NCBI RefSeq assembly: GCF_000878135.1
Contig: NZ_JXQZ01000016.1
Location: forward strand, 1-51,470
Source: Frigoribacterium sp. MEB024
GTDB lineage: Bacteria > Actinomycetota > Actinomycetes > Actinomycetales > Microbacteriaceae
DNA length: 51,470 bases
Direction: 5' to 3'
Shown: piece by piece, positions 38,705 through 46,558 of the stretch
Layout of the letters: each line of letters opens with the position of its first letter
Numbering within the stretch: position 1 is the first letter of the stretch
The notes under the pieces: model-generated
The model's database searches: none
Told to the model about the DNA's origin: nothing
The model's input: only the letters and a program-made list of their open reading frames with translations
Made by a program: the position numbers and the translations under genes

Positions 38705-39649
38705 GTGACCACCGACCTGCCCCTCGCGGCCACCGCACCCTCCTCGGCCGCCCTCCGCGCCGACGACGTCTCGGTCGCCTACGACGGCGTCGACGTCGTC
38801 CGCGGGGCCCGCCTCGAGCTGCGCCCCGGCTGCGTCACCGCCCTCGTCGGCCCGAACGGCAGCGGCAAGTCGACCCTGCTGCGCACCCTCGCCCGGCTGC
38901 AGAAGCCGCGCACGGGCTCGCTCACCCTCGCCGCGCCTCCTGCGGGGGTCGAGTGGTCCGAGAACGTCGTTCGCGCCTCGGGCAAGGACGATTCGCGACC
39001 ACTCGACCGCACGAGCGCGAGCGACGAGACGGTCGACGGGTTCGAGCTGTCGCTGCGGCAGTTCGCTCGGCGCGTCGCGCTGCTGACGCAGGGGCGCCCG
39101 ACCCCCGGCGGCCTCAGCGTGCGCGACGTCGTCGAGTTCGGCCGCTATCCGCACCGCGGCCGCTGGGGGCGTTCCGACCCCGACGGCCCCGCCGCCGTCG
39201 ACCGGGCGCTCGAGCTCACCGGCGTGGCCGACCTCGCCGACCGCGGCGTGGACCAGCTCTCGGGCGGCCAGCTGCAGCGCGTCTGGCTCGCCAGCTGCCT
39301 CGCGCAGGACACGGGCGTGCTGTTGCTCGACGAGCCCACCACCTACCTCGACCTGCGCTACCAGGTCGAACTGCTCGACCTGGTGCGCGACCTGGCCGAC
39401 TCGGGCCGCATCGCGGTCGGGGTCGTCCTGCACGACCTCGACCAGGCCGCCGCGCTCGCCGACCGCATCGTCGTGCTGAGCGAGGGCCGCATCGTCGCCG
39501 AGGGCGACCCCGGGGACGTGCTGACACCGCGCCTCCTGACCGACGTCTGGGGCATCCGCATCGACGTCGACACCGACCCCACCACCGGCCACCTGCGCAC
39601 CCGCGCGATCGGCCGACACCACACCCGGGCCGAGACGCCCGTCCGATGA
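38705..39649 (+). CDS. Iron-siderophore ABC transporter ATPase with repeat-derived insertion
   Basis: The 314-residue protein (GTG start directly after the iron box) has Walker A VGPNGSGKSTLLRTLARLQ, signature QLSGGQLQRVWLASCLA, Walker B GVLLLDEPTTYLDLRYQ and the switch His VVLHDLDQAA. Between the first beta sheet and the Q-loop (RVALLTQ) there is an extra ~30-residue stretch, from about residue 78, starting PPAGVEWSENVVRASGKDD. It is encoded by the palindromic repeat at 38948-39007 and is missing from the paralogous ATPase at 49523. The operon continues with binding protein and fused permease. Confidence 0.93.
   Translation: MTTDLPLAATAPSSAALRADDVSVAYDGVDVVRGARLELRPGCVTALVGPNGSGKSTLLRTLARLQKPRTGSLTLAAPPAGVEWSENVVRASGKDDSRPLDRTSASDETVDGFELSLRQFARRVALLTQGRPTPGGLSVRDVVEFGRYPHRGRWGRSDPDGPAAVDRALELTGVADLADRGVDQLSGGQLQRVWLASCLAQDTGVLLLDEPTTYLDLRYQVELLDLVRDLADSGRIAVGVVLHDLDQAAALADRIVVLSEGRIVAEGDPGDVLTPRLLTDVWGIRIDVDTDPTTGHLRTRAIGRHHTRAETPVR
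38948..39007. repeat. Palindromic repeat (GTCGAGTGG family) inside a coding sequence
   Basis: The element starts GTCGAGTGGTCCGAGAACGT and ends CGCGACCACTCGAC; the outer 11 bp pair perfectly, the inner part with shifts. The reverse of its right arm, GTCGAGTGGTCGCGAATCGT, matches the left arm of the element at 43404 at all but one position. A reverse GGAGGCGCG element lies just before it (38931). Confidence 0.8.
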
Positions 39650-40713
39650 GAGAGACACCACCCGTGACCCAGCGCCTTCTGACGACGCCCCGCCACACCC
39701 CGACCTCCGGCGGCGTCGCCCGCCGCCCCGTCCGCCGACTGCTGACGGTCACCGCCGTCGCGGCCGCCGCGGCCCTGACCCTCGCCGGCTGCGGCACCAC
39801 CGAGTCGGCCGACGCCGGCTCGACCTCGGGCAGCGGCGAGCAGATCACCCTGACCGACGGCACGGGGGCCGAGATCACCCTCGACGGCCCGGCGACCAAG
39901 GTCGTCGGCACCGAGTGGAACGTCGTCGAGGACCTCGTCGCCCTCGGCGTCGAACCCGTGGGCGTCGCCGACGTGAAGGGCTACAGCGAGTGGGACTCGG
40001 CCGTGCCGCTGACCAACGAGCCGACCGACATCGGCACCCGGGGCGAACCGAGCCTCGACACGGTCGCGTCGCTCGCGCCCGACCTCATCGTCGCGACCGA
40101 CGGCCTGAGCGCCGACGCCGTCGAGCAGCTGAAGGAGATCGCTCCCGTGCTGCAGGTCACCTCGGCCGACGCCTCGCGCCAGATCGAGCACAGCATGGAC
40201 AACCTCGACCTCATCGCCAAGGCGACCGGCACCGAGGACAAGGCGACCGAGGTGAAGAAGGAGTTCACCGACGCCGTCGAGGCGGGCAAGCAGGCCCTGG
40301 CCGACGCCGGTCTCGCGGGTCAGCCCTTCGCCTTCGCCGACGGCTACGTCGACGCCGGCCAGGTCAGCATCCGCCCCTACGCCAAGGGCTCGCTCGTCGC
40401 CGACGTCACCGAAGAGCTCGGCCTGACGAACGCCTGGACCGTCGAGGGCGACGAGGCGTACGGCCTCGCCACGACCGACGTCGAGGGCCTCACGCAGCTG
40501 CCCGCCGACGTGCAGTTCCTCTACATCGACAACACGGCCGCCGGTGCCGACGACCCGTTCGCGGTGTCGCTCGCCTCGAACGCCGTCTGGACGTCGCTGC
40601 CGTTCGTGCAGTCCGGTGATGTGCACCGCCTCGACGACGGCATCTGGATGTTCGGTGGCCCCGCCGCGATGACCGCCTACGTCGACTCGCTGGTGTCGAC
40701 CCTGACGAAGTAA
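39646..40713 (+). CDS. Iron-siderophore substrate-binding lipoprotein (FecB/FepB type)
   Basis: The start ATG 39646 overlaps the ATPase stop (ATGA); 355 residues. A basic N-terminus and hydrophobic stretch lead to lipobox LAGC (Cys 49). The body has ITLTDGTGAEITLDGPATKV, PVGVADVKGYSEWD, IGTRGEPSLDTVASLAPDLI and WMFGGPAAMTAYVDSLV, typical of the periplasmic-binding-protein 2 family for ferric siderophores. A start at GTG 39664 would remove six residues and is also possible. Iron-regulated via the box at 38682. Confidence 0.94.
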   Translation: MRETPPVTQRLLTTPRHTPTSGGVARRPVRRLLTVTAVAAAAALTLAGCGTTESADAGSTSGSGEQITLTDGTGAEITLDGPATKVVGTEWNVVEDLVALGVEPVGVADVKGYSEWDSAVPLTNEPTDIGTRGEPSLDTVASLAPDLIVATDGLSADAVEQLKEIAPVLQVTSADASRQIEHSMDNLDLIAKATGTEDKATEVKKEFTDAVEAGKQALADAGLAGQPFAFADGYVDAGQVSIRPYAKGSLVADVTEELGLTNAWTVEGDEAYGLATTDVEGLTQLPADVQFLYIDNTAAGADDPFAVSLASNAVWTSLPFVQSGDVHRLDDGIWMFGGPAAMTAYVDSLVSTLTK

Positions 40714-40721
40714 CCGGCACC

Positions 40722-42875
40722 GTGAGCACGACCGTCACCCCCACCGACCCCGCGCCGCCCCGGCTCGGCGAGCCCGCCGCCGGGCCCGACGAGTGGGCGC
40801 TCCGCGCGGCACGAGCCCAGGAGGCGCGGCTCGCCGCCCCCCGTCGGCTCACGCTCGGGTCGGTGGGCGTGACGGTCGCTCTGGTCGCCGTCGTCGTGGT
40901 GCTCGCCCTCGTGGACGTCACGCAGGGCACCGCCGACGTCGGCGCCCGACAGGTCTGGCAGGCACTGACCGGCACCGCGACGGCCGGTGACGCGTCCGTG
41001 GTGGTGGCCTCGCGCCTCCCGCGGATGGTCGCCGGCCTGCTGGTCGGCGTCGCCCTCGGCGCCGCCGGGGCGGCCCTGCAACAGATGAGCCGCAACGTGC
41101 TCGCCTCGCCCGACACCCTCGCCGTGAACGCCGGCGCCTACGTCGCGCTCGCGATCGCCGCCGTCACGGGCCTGAGCCTGCCCCTGCTCGCCTCGTCCGG
41201 CGTCGCGTTCGTCGGCGGGCTGCTCGCCGCGGGGCTCGTGCTCGCGGTGTCCGGGCTGGGCGCCGGCACCGTGCGGCTCGTGCTCGCCGGCAGCGCCCTC
41301 GCCCTCGGCCTCGCCTCGGTGACGAGCGCCCTCCTGCTGCTCTTCCCGCAGCAGACCGCCGGGCTCTACGCCTGGGGCCAGGGCAGCATCTCGCAGAACG
41401 GCTTCGACGGCGTCGTCCAGCTCGCCCCGGTGATCGTCGTCGGCCTGCTGGTGCTCGTCGCGGTGAACCTCCGCGTGGACGCCCTCGCGCTCGGGGACGA
41501 CGCCGCCCGCAGCGTCGGCGTCGACGTCCGCACCACCCGCGTGGTGACCGTCCTCGCCGCCGTGCTGCTCTCGGCCGCCGCCGTCACCCTCGCGGGGCCG
41601 ATCGGCTTCGTCGGCCTCTGCGCCCCCGCCCTCGTCCGGCTGCTGCGTCGTGCCGTGCCCGCCGTCCGCCGCTTCCTCGTCTTCCTGCCCCTCGCGGCCC
41701 TGGCCGGCGCCGCCCTCGTGCTCGGCGCCGACGTGCTGCTGCGCGCCCTGGTCGGGGCCGAGACCTCGGTCCAGGTGCCGACGGGCGTCGTGACCTCGCT
41801 GCTCGGGGCCGTCGTCCTCGTCGTGCTGGCCTTCCGTGCCCGCGACCACGGCGGCGTCACACCGACCGACCGGCACCCCGTGGTGTCCCGTCTGCGGTTC
41901 GTGGTCGTCGTCGTGGTCGTGCTCGCCGCCCTCGTCGCCGTCGTCCTCGGCTCGGTGCTGCTCGGTGACGCCAAGCTGCTGCTCGGCGACGTCGCCAACT
42001 GGGTCGCCGGTCGATCCGGCCGCGTCGTCACCTACGTGCTCGACACCCGCGTCCCCCGGGTCGTGGCCGCCCTCGCCGCGGGGGCGGCGCTGGCGCTCGC
42101 CGGCACGCTCGTGCAGGCCGTGACGCGCAACCCGCTCGCCGAGCCGGGCATCCTCGGCGTGACGGGCGGAGCCGGCCTCGGGGCCGTGCTGCTCGTCACC
42201 ACCGTGCCGCTCGCGACCGGCTGGGGCATCGCCGGCGCGGCGTTCGCCGGAGCCGTCGTGGCGGCCGTGGTCGTGTTCGGCCTCGCCTCCCGGGGTGGCT
42301 TCCCGCAGAACCGGCTCGTGTTGATCGGCATCGGCGTCTCGACGGCGACGGCGGCGGCGATCAGCCTGCTGATCGTCCTGACCGACCCGTTCAACGGTGC
42401 GAAGGCACTGACCTGGTTGTCGGGTTCGACCTACGGACGCCGGCTGGACGACGCGCTGCCGGTGTCGCTGGTGCTCGTGGCCGCCCTCGTCGTGGTCGTG
42501 CTGCTGCGCCGCCGCCTCGACCTGCTCGGGGTGGACGACGACACCCCGCGCCTCCTCGGGGTCTCGCTCTCGCGGTCGCGCCTGGTCTTCCTGTCGCTCG
42601 CCGTGCTGCTCACGGCGACGGCCGTGGCCGCCGTGGGCGTGGTCGGATTCGTCGGGCTCGTCGCCCCGCACGCCGCCCGGTCGCTGGTCGGACGGCGGCA
42701 CGCGCGGGTGCTGCCCGTGGCCGTGCTGCTCGGCGCGGTGCTGGTCTGCGCCGCCGACGTGCTCGGCCGCACCCTGATCGCCCCGGCACAGCTCGGCGCC
42801 GGCCTGCTGACCGCCGTCATCGGCACGCCGTACTTCGTCTGGCTGCTCTGGCGCGGGCGGGCCTCGGCGAGCTGA
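40722..42875 (+). CDS. Fused double FecCD-type siderophore permease
   Basis: The 717-residue protein has two consecutive FecCD domains, about residues 45-375 and 390-715, the same layout as FhuB. The first includes SRLPRMVAGLLVGVALGAAG and the second DTRVPRVVAALAAGAALALA, each followed by GPIGFVGL or GVVGFVGL, the segments contacting the ATPase. It would form the complete channel for the ATPase and binding protein encoded upstream. Starts at GTG 40722, 8 bp after the lipoprotein gene. A GGAGGCGCGG element is in its hydrophilic N-terminus near 40820. Confidence 0.94.
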   Translation: MSTTVTPTDPAPPRLGEPAAGPDEWALRAARAQEARLAAPRRLTLGSVGVTVALVAVVVVLALVDVTQGTADVGARQVWQALTGTATAGDASVVVASRLPRMVAGLLVGVALGAAGAALQQMSRNVLASPDTLAVNAGAYVALAIAAVTGLSLPLLASSGVAFVGGLLAAGLVLAVSGLGAGTVRLVLAGSALALGLASVTSALLLLFPQQTAGLYAWGQGSISQNGFDGVVQLAPVIVVGLLVLVAVNLRVDALALGDDAARSVGVDVRTTRVVTVLAAVLLSAAAVTLAGPIGFVGLCAPALVRLLRRAVPAVRRFLVFLPLAALAGAALVLGADVLLRALVGAETSVQVPTGVVTSLLGAVVLVVLAFRARDHGGVTPTDRHPVVSRLRFVVVVVVVLAALVAVVLGSVLLGDAKLLLGDVANWVAGRSGRVVTYVLDTRVPRVVAALAAGAALALAGTLVQAVTRNPLAEPGILGVTGGAGLGAVLLVTTVPLATGWGIAGAAFAGAVVAAVVVFGLASRGGFPQNRLVLIGIGVSTATAAAISLLIVLTDPFNGAKALTWLSGSTYGRRLDDALPVSLVLVAALVVVVLLRRRLDLLGVDDDTPRLLGVSLSRSRLVFLSLAVLLTATAVAAVGVVGFVGLVAPHAARSLVGRRHARVLPVAVLLGAVLVCAADVLGRTLIAPAQLGAGLLTAVIGTPYFVWLLWRGRASAS

Positions 42876-42924
42876 CGCCCCGGCGCCGGCCCTGGCCCCG
42901 GCTCTGGCCCTGGCTCTCGCGCCG

Positions 42925-42984
42925 GTCGAGTGGGCAGAAGACGTCCTTCCCGCCTCGACGAAGGACGTGTCCTGCCCACTCGAC
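42925..42984. repeat. GTCGAGTGG-type palindromic repeat between convergent genes
   Basis: The 25-nt arms 42925-42949 and 42960-42984 match at 23 positions around a 10-nt loop. They start GTCGAGTGGGCAG and end CTGCCCACTCGAC. The right arm runs into CCGCGCCTCC (reverse GGAGGCGCG). It can also serve as terminator for the siderophore operon. Confidence 0.8.
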
Positions 42985-43007
42985 CCGCGCCTCCCGGGGT
43001 CCGGGCG

Positions 43008-43475
43008 TCAGGAGGCGCGGTGCAGCACCCGGAGCAGCACGAGCCCCGCGACGCCCCCGGCCAGGTACCCGAGCAGGTCGGTCGGCGTGAACGTCGAGCC
43101 GAGCACCCACGCCGCGGGTGGGACCGCGGCCGAGGCGGCGGCGGGCAGCCCGGTCAGCTGGAGCAGCTCGACCCCGACCGACGCCACGGTGGCAGCCCCG
43201 GTCGTGACGAGGGCGGGCAGGCGCGGGGCGACGAGCGCGAGCAGCAGGGCGAGCAGCACCGTGTAGAGCGCCGAGCCGAGCAGGTCGCCTGCCAGCCCGG
43301 GCACGGCCAGCTTCGCGACGACGCCGAGGGCGACGGTCGCCGCCGCCGCGACCGCCGTCACCGCCCGCAGTCGTCGAGCATCCCCCGAGCGTCGGGCCCG
43401 CGGGTCGAGTGGTCGCGAACCGTCCTCCGGCACAGCGGGAGGGACGTTTCTCGACCACTCGACGGGCGGGGTCAC
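43008..43475 (-). CDS. DUF2809-like small membrane protein
   Basis: The 155-residue protein has four hydrophobic segments and the pattern GDLLGSALYTVLLALLLALV, ASVGVELLQLTGL and FTPTDLLGYLAGGVAGLVL that marks DUF2809/VanZ-like proteins. The GTG start at 43473-43475 overlaps the preceding stop, but the first ~24 residues are encoded by the palindromic repeat at 43404-43463. A later GTG (43361) may be the real start. Confidence 0.7.
   Translation of the reverse strand: MTPPVEWSRNVPPAVPEDGSRPLDPRARRSGDARRLRAVTAVAAAATVALGVVAKLAVPGLAGDLLGSALYTVLLALLLALVAPRLPALVTTGAATVASVGVELLQLTGLPAAASAAVPPAAWVLGSTFTPTDLLGYLAGGVAGLVLLRVLHRAS
43404..43463. repeat. GTCGAGTGG-type palindromic repeat at the start of the DUF2809-like gene
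   Basis: Arms 43404-43428 and 43439-43463 match at 21 of 25 positions. The left arm GTCGAGTGGTCGCGAACCGT is almost identical to the inverted right arm of the element at 38948-39007, 4.4 kb away, which shows a dispersed family. Confidence 0.8.
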
Positions 43476-44773
43476 GGGAGGCACCCGGTCTGGACGCCGA
43501 ACGACAAGCCGTCGGCCGTGCCGCGGATGCTCGCCGACTCGATGCCGTCGGGACGGCCCGGAGGCGCGGACCAGTAGTCCCGGCCCATGGCGCGACCGGC
43601 CTGGTGGAACCCGTCGGCCGACCAGCCGTCGACGACGGCGTCGAACGGGCCCTGTGCGTCGTCGTGGACGGTGAACACCGGCACGAGCACCGAGCCGACC
43701 ACCCGGGTGCCGTACTCGGTCTCGCACAGTTCGCGCCTGGTCTCGACCTCGGCCGGCACTCCCGTCGCCGCCACGGATGCCTCGACGTAGGCGCGCACGG
43801 CGGCCTCCTGCTCGGGCAGTTCGGCGAGCGGGCCCTCGTTGACGAACGGGCTCTCACCGATGTCACCCGGCTGGGGCTCCGGACCGTCGTCGGGCTCGGG
43901 TGCGCCGAGCGGCAGGCCGATCCAGCCGGTCTCCGGGGTGGTCGCCCGAGGCTTCCGCACCCAGAACTCGGTCCGGCGGGCGACCCCGGCGTCGGCCTGC
44001 TCGTCGGCCGCACCCCGCAGGACGGCGAGCACCGTGTCGGGCTCGTAGGTCGAGACGTCGAGCGACGGTCGACTGCTCGCGGTGACGTCACCGGGGGTGA
44101 AGGCCAGTCCGGTGACGCCGTCGAGCGCCAGCACCGCGTCGATCGTCGCGAGCATCGTCGGTGCCGGCGAGGTGGGGCTCAGGGCCACCGACGAAGGGAC
44201 GGACGTCGTGGTCGTCGCCTGGTCGAGGTGGAGGGCGAAGGTCGGGCCGGCCGTGCCGAGGTGCGGCTGGACCGCCGCCGCAGCGTCCGCGAACGAGTTC
44301 CCAGGCGCGACGACCGCCGAGTAGGCGTAGCGGGTAGTGTCGACGGAGGCCAGGGTGCTCTCGCCGCGCAGGTCGCCCGCCAGTCCGACCTGGACCTCCG
44401 ACGTCGGATCGACGGTGACCGGGGCGAGGCCCGGACCGCCGGGGACGTCGAGGTCGATGTCGAGGGTGGTGCCCGTGACGCCGTCGCCCACCACGCCGTC
44501 GACGAGGGTGGCGACCGCCAGGTCGGGGCCGTCCGCGGTGACCTCGACGTAGGCGTCCCAGGTGAAGGGGTCGTCCTTCGCGTCACGCTGCTGCAGGCGG
44601 GTCTCGACCGAGGCGACACCGTCGACGGCTGCGATCCGATCGGCGAGCTCGGCCAGGGACTCCTCGGACCCCTCGGGCGGTGGTTCGGCGAAGAAGCACG
44701 ACGTGAGGCCGCACGCGACGACGACGGTCGCCACCGATGCCGCGATCGCCCGGTGCAGCGTGGGAGAGGCCAT
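43472..44773 (-). CDS. Large lipoprotein of unknown function
   Basis: The 433-residue protein has a signal peptide with lipobox LTSC (Cys 26), followed by a Glu/Pro spacer. The body contains repeated beta-rich units, including ELADRIAAVDGVASVETRLQ, AAVQPHLGTAGPTFALHLDQ and YEPDTVLAVLRGAADEQADA. Such wording looks like repeated BON-type or probability-style folds, but I cannot name a family. It is exported and membrane-anchored. The DUF2809-like gene is coupled to its stop (GTGA). Confidence 0.75.
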   Translation of the reverse strand: MASPTLHRAIAASVATVVVACGLTSCFFAEPPPEGSEESLAELADRIAAVDGVASVETRLQQRDAKDDPFTWDAYVEVTADGPDLAVATLVDGVVGDGVTGTTLDIDLDVPGGPGLAPVTVDPTSEVQVGLAGDLRGESTLASVDTTRYAYSAVVAPGNSFADAAAAVQPHLGTAGPTFALHLDQATTTTSVPSSVALSPTSPAPTMLATIDAVLALDGVTGLAFTPGDVTASSRPSLDVSTYEPDTVLAVLRGAADEQADAGVARRTEFWVRKPRATTPETGWIGLPLGAPEPDDGPEPQPGDIGESPFVNEGPLAELPEQEAAVRAYVEASVAATGVPAEVETRRELCETEYGTRVVGSVLVPVFTVHDDAQGPFDAVVDGWSADGFHQAGRAMGRDYWSAPPGRPDGIESASIRGTADGLSFGVQTGCLP

Positions 44774-44891
44774 GTCTCGAGCCTACGAACCGGCCCGACG
44801 GGCCGCGTCCGTCTCGGGGACCACGCCGCGCGCCGGGAGGACGACCCCGACCAGCCGACCGACGGCGCCAGGGGGCGTTCCTCGCCGACGA

Positions 44892-44932
44892 GACCCGCGC
44901 CTCCTGGGCTCGGGGCTCAGGAGGCGCGGGTC
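44892..44932. terminator. Perfect hairpin built from two inverted GGAGGCGCGGGTC elements
   Basis: GACCCGCGCCTCCTG (44892-44906) and CAGGAGGCGCGGGTC (44918-44932) pair over 15 bp with an 11-nt loop, 13 bp after the end of the GMC gene on the minus strand. A direct case of the enriched 9-mer used as terminator stem. Confidence 0.65.
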
Positions 44933-44944
44933 GGGTCGGGCGGC

Positions 44945-46558
44945 TCAGGCCGCGTCGACCACGCGCGAGACGTCCGCGCCGACGCGCTCGCCGGCGACGG
45001 TGCCCGTCAGCCCGGCGCTCGCCAGGAAGCGGTCGGCGGTGCGCAGGCCGAGGGCCATGATCGTCAGTGCGGGGTTGGCGACGACGGCGCTCGGGAAGAC
45101 CGAGTTGTCGGCGATCCAGAGGTTGGGCACGTCGAAGCTGCGTCCGTCGGGGTCGACCACGGCCGTCGTCGGATCGGTGCCCATGCGGCAGGTGCCGATC
45201 GTGTGCGCCGTGCGGGCCAGCACGCGGATGTCACGGCCCCCGGCTGCCTCGACGATCGCGGTCATCGTCTCGACGGCGTGGTCGTCGATCGCCTTCTCGT
45301 TCTCGCCCGGCGTGAAGGTGACGACGACCTTGGGCATGCCGAACTCGTCGACCTCGTCGGACAGCGTCAGGCGGTTCTGCTCGCTCGGCAGGCACTCGGC
45401 GTTGATGCCGACGCCGGCCATGAAGCGGTAGTCGTCGAGCGCCTTCACGAGTTCGGGGCCCCAGAGGCCGGCGCCGCGCGCCAGGGTCGTGGCCAGCGTC
45501 AACGGCATCGCGCCGAGGCTCTGGATCAGGTAGCCGCCGACGAAGTCGACGCCCTCGGGCCGCATGGTGTCTTCGGTGATGATCGACGACGGGTACCCGC
45601 GGTAGCCGCGCATCTCGGTGTCGAAGGTGCCCCAGACCTGGGTGGCCCCGTGGGCCATGAAGTTGCGGCCGACCTGGTCGCTGCTGTTGGCGATGCCGGC
45701 GTGCAGCAGCAGGCGCGGCGTCTCGACGCCGCCCGCGCAGAGGAAGAGCGCGGCGGTGCGCTGGCGGTGCTCGACCCCGTCGCGGACGTAGACCACGGCC
45801 GACACCTCACCGGCGTCGTCGAGCTCGATGCCCGTGACCATCGACTCGGGGCGGATCTCGGCCCCGTTCGCGACGGCCATCGGCAGGTAGCTGGTGTCCA
45901 TGCTGACCTTGGCGCCGCTGCGGCAGCCCTGGTGGCAGCTGCCGCAACCGACGCAGGCCGGGCGGGTGCCGACGTGCTCCTGGCGCCAGTCACGGCTGAC
46001 CAGGGCGGCGGGGGCATCCGTGGCCCGGATGCCGAGGGCCTCGCAGCCGCGGATCATCATGTCGCTCGACGCGTTGCGGGCGGGCGGCGGCATCAGGTAC
46101 GAACGCGACGGGTCCCACGGGTAGTCGGCCGGCCCGGAGACGCCGACGAAGTGCTCGACCTCTTCGATGTACCCGATCAGCTCGGCGTGGTCGACCGGCC
46201 AGTCCTCGCCCTTGCCGGTCAGCGACTTCAGCTTGAGATCGCGCTCGTCGGGGCGGGGCGTGAACGCACCCCAGTGCAGGGTCGAACCGCCGACGCCCTT
46301 GCCGCTGTTGTTCTGGCCGAAGGCGGTCGGGGTCTCGCCGCCGCTGAGGCGCTCGTCCATCCAGTTGATCTTGACGGCCTCGATCTCGTCCTGCGTGTAC
46401 TCGTCGGGCTCGAAGTTCGGGCCGGCTTCGAGGGCGACGACCGTGAGCCCCTGCAGGGCGAGCTTGGCGAGGATCGGGGCGCCGCCGGCGCCGGTGCCGA
46501 TCACGACCGCGTCGACGACCTCGGACTCGTCGTACGTGCGTTGTCCGTCGAGCTTCAT
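44945..46558 (-). CDS. GMC family oxidoreductase, gluconate-dehydrogenase-like large subunit
   Basis: The 537-residue protein starts MKLDGQRTYDESEVVDAVVI and has the FAD motif VIGTGAGGAPILAKLALQGL. GKGVGGSTLHWGAF and the C-terminal ARTAHTIGTCRMGTDPTTAV, SVFPSAVVANPALTIMALGL (active-site His/Asn region) are typical of GMC enzymes paired with a subunit 3. ACVGCGSCHQGCRSGAK (about residues 200-214) carries four cysteines, as in members with an iron-sulfur cluster. It oxidises a sugar or polyol. The partner gene overlaps its start (ATGA) and supplies the small subunit as a fusion. No cytochrome gene follows. Confidence 0.92.
   Translation of the reverse strand: MKLDGQRTYDESEVVDAVVIGTGAGGAPILAKLALQGLTVVALEAGPNFEPDEYTQDEIEAVKINWMDERLSGGETPTAFGQNNSGKGVGGSTLHWGAFTPRPDERDLKLKSLTGKGEDWPVDHAELIGYIEEVEHFVGVSGPADYPWDPSRSYLMPPPARNASSDMMIRGCEALGIRATDAPAALVSRDWRQEHVGTRPACVGCGSCHQGCRSGAKVSMDTSYLPMAVANGAEIRPESMVTGIELDDAGEVSAVVYVRDGVEHRQRTAALFLCAGGVETPRLLLHAGIANSSDQVGRNFMAHGATQVWGTFDTEMRGYRGYPSSIITEDTMRPEGVDFVGGYLIQSLGAMPLTLATTLARGAGLWGPELVKALDDYRFMAGVGINAECLPSEQNRLTLSDEVDEFGMPKVVVTFTPGENEKAIDDHAVETMTAIVEAAGGRDIRVLARTAHTIGTCRMGTDPTTAVVDPDGRSFDVPNLWIADNSVFPSAVVANPALTIMALGLRTADRFLASAGLTGTVAGERVGADVSRVVDAA

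Noticed and set aside
40722-42875. Fused permease considered as a sequencing fusion of two genes
   Set aside because: Double FecCD permeases of the FhuB type are well known, and the frame and linker are clean.
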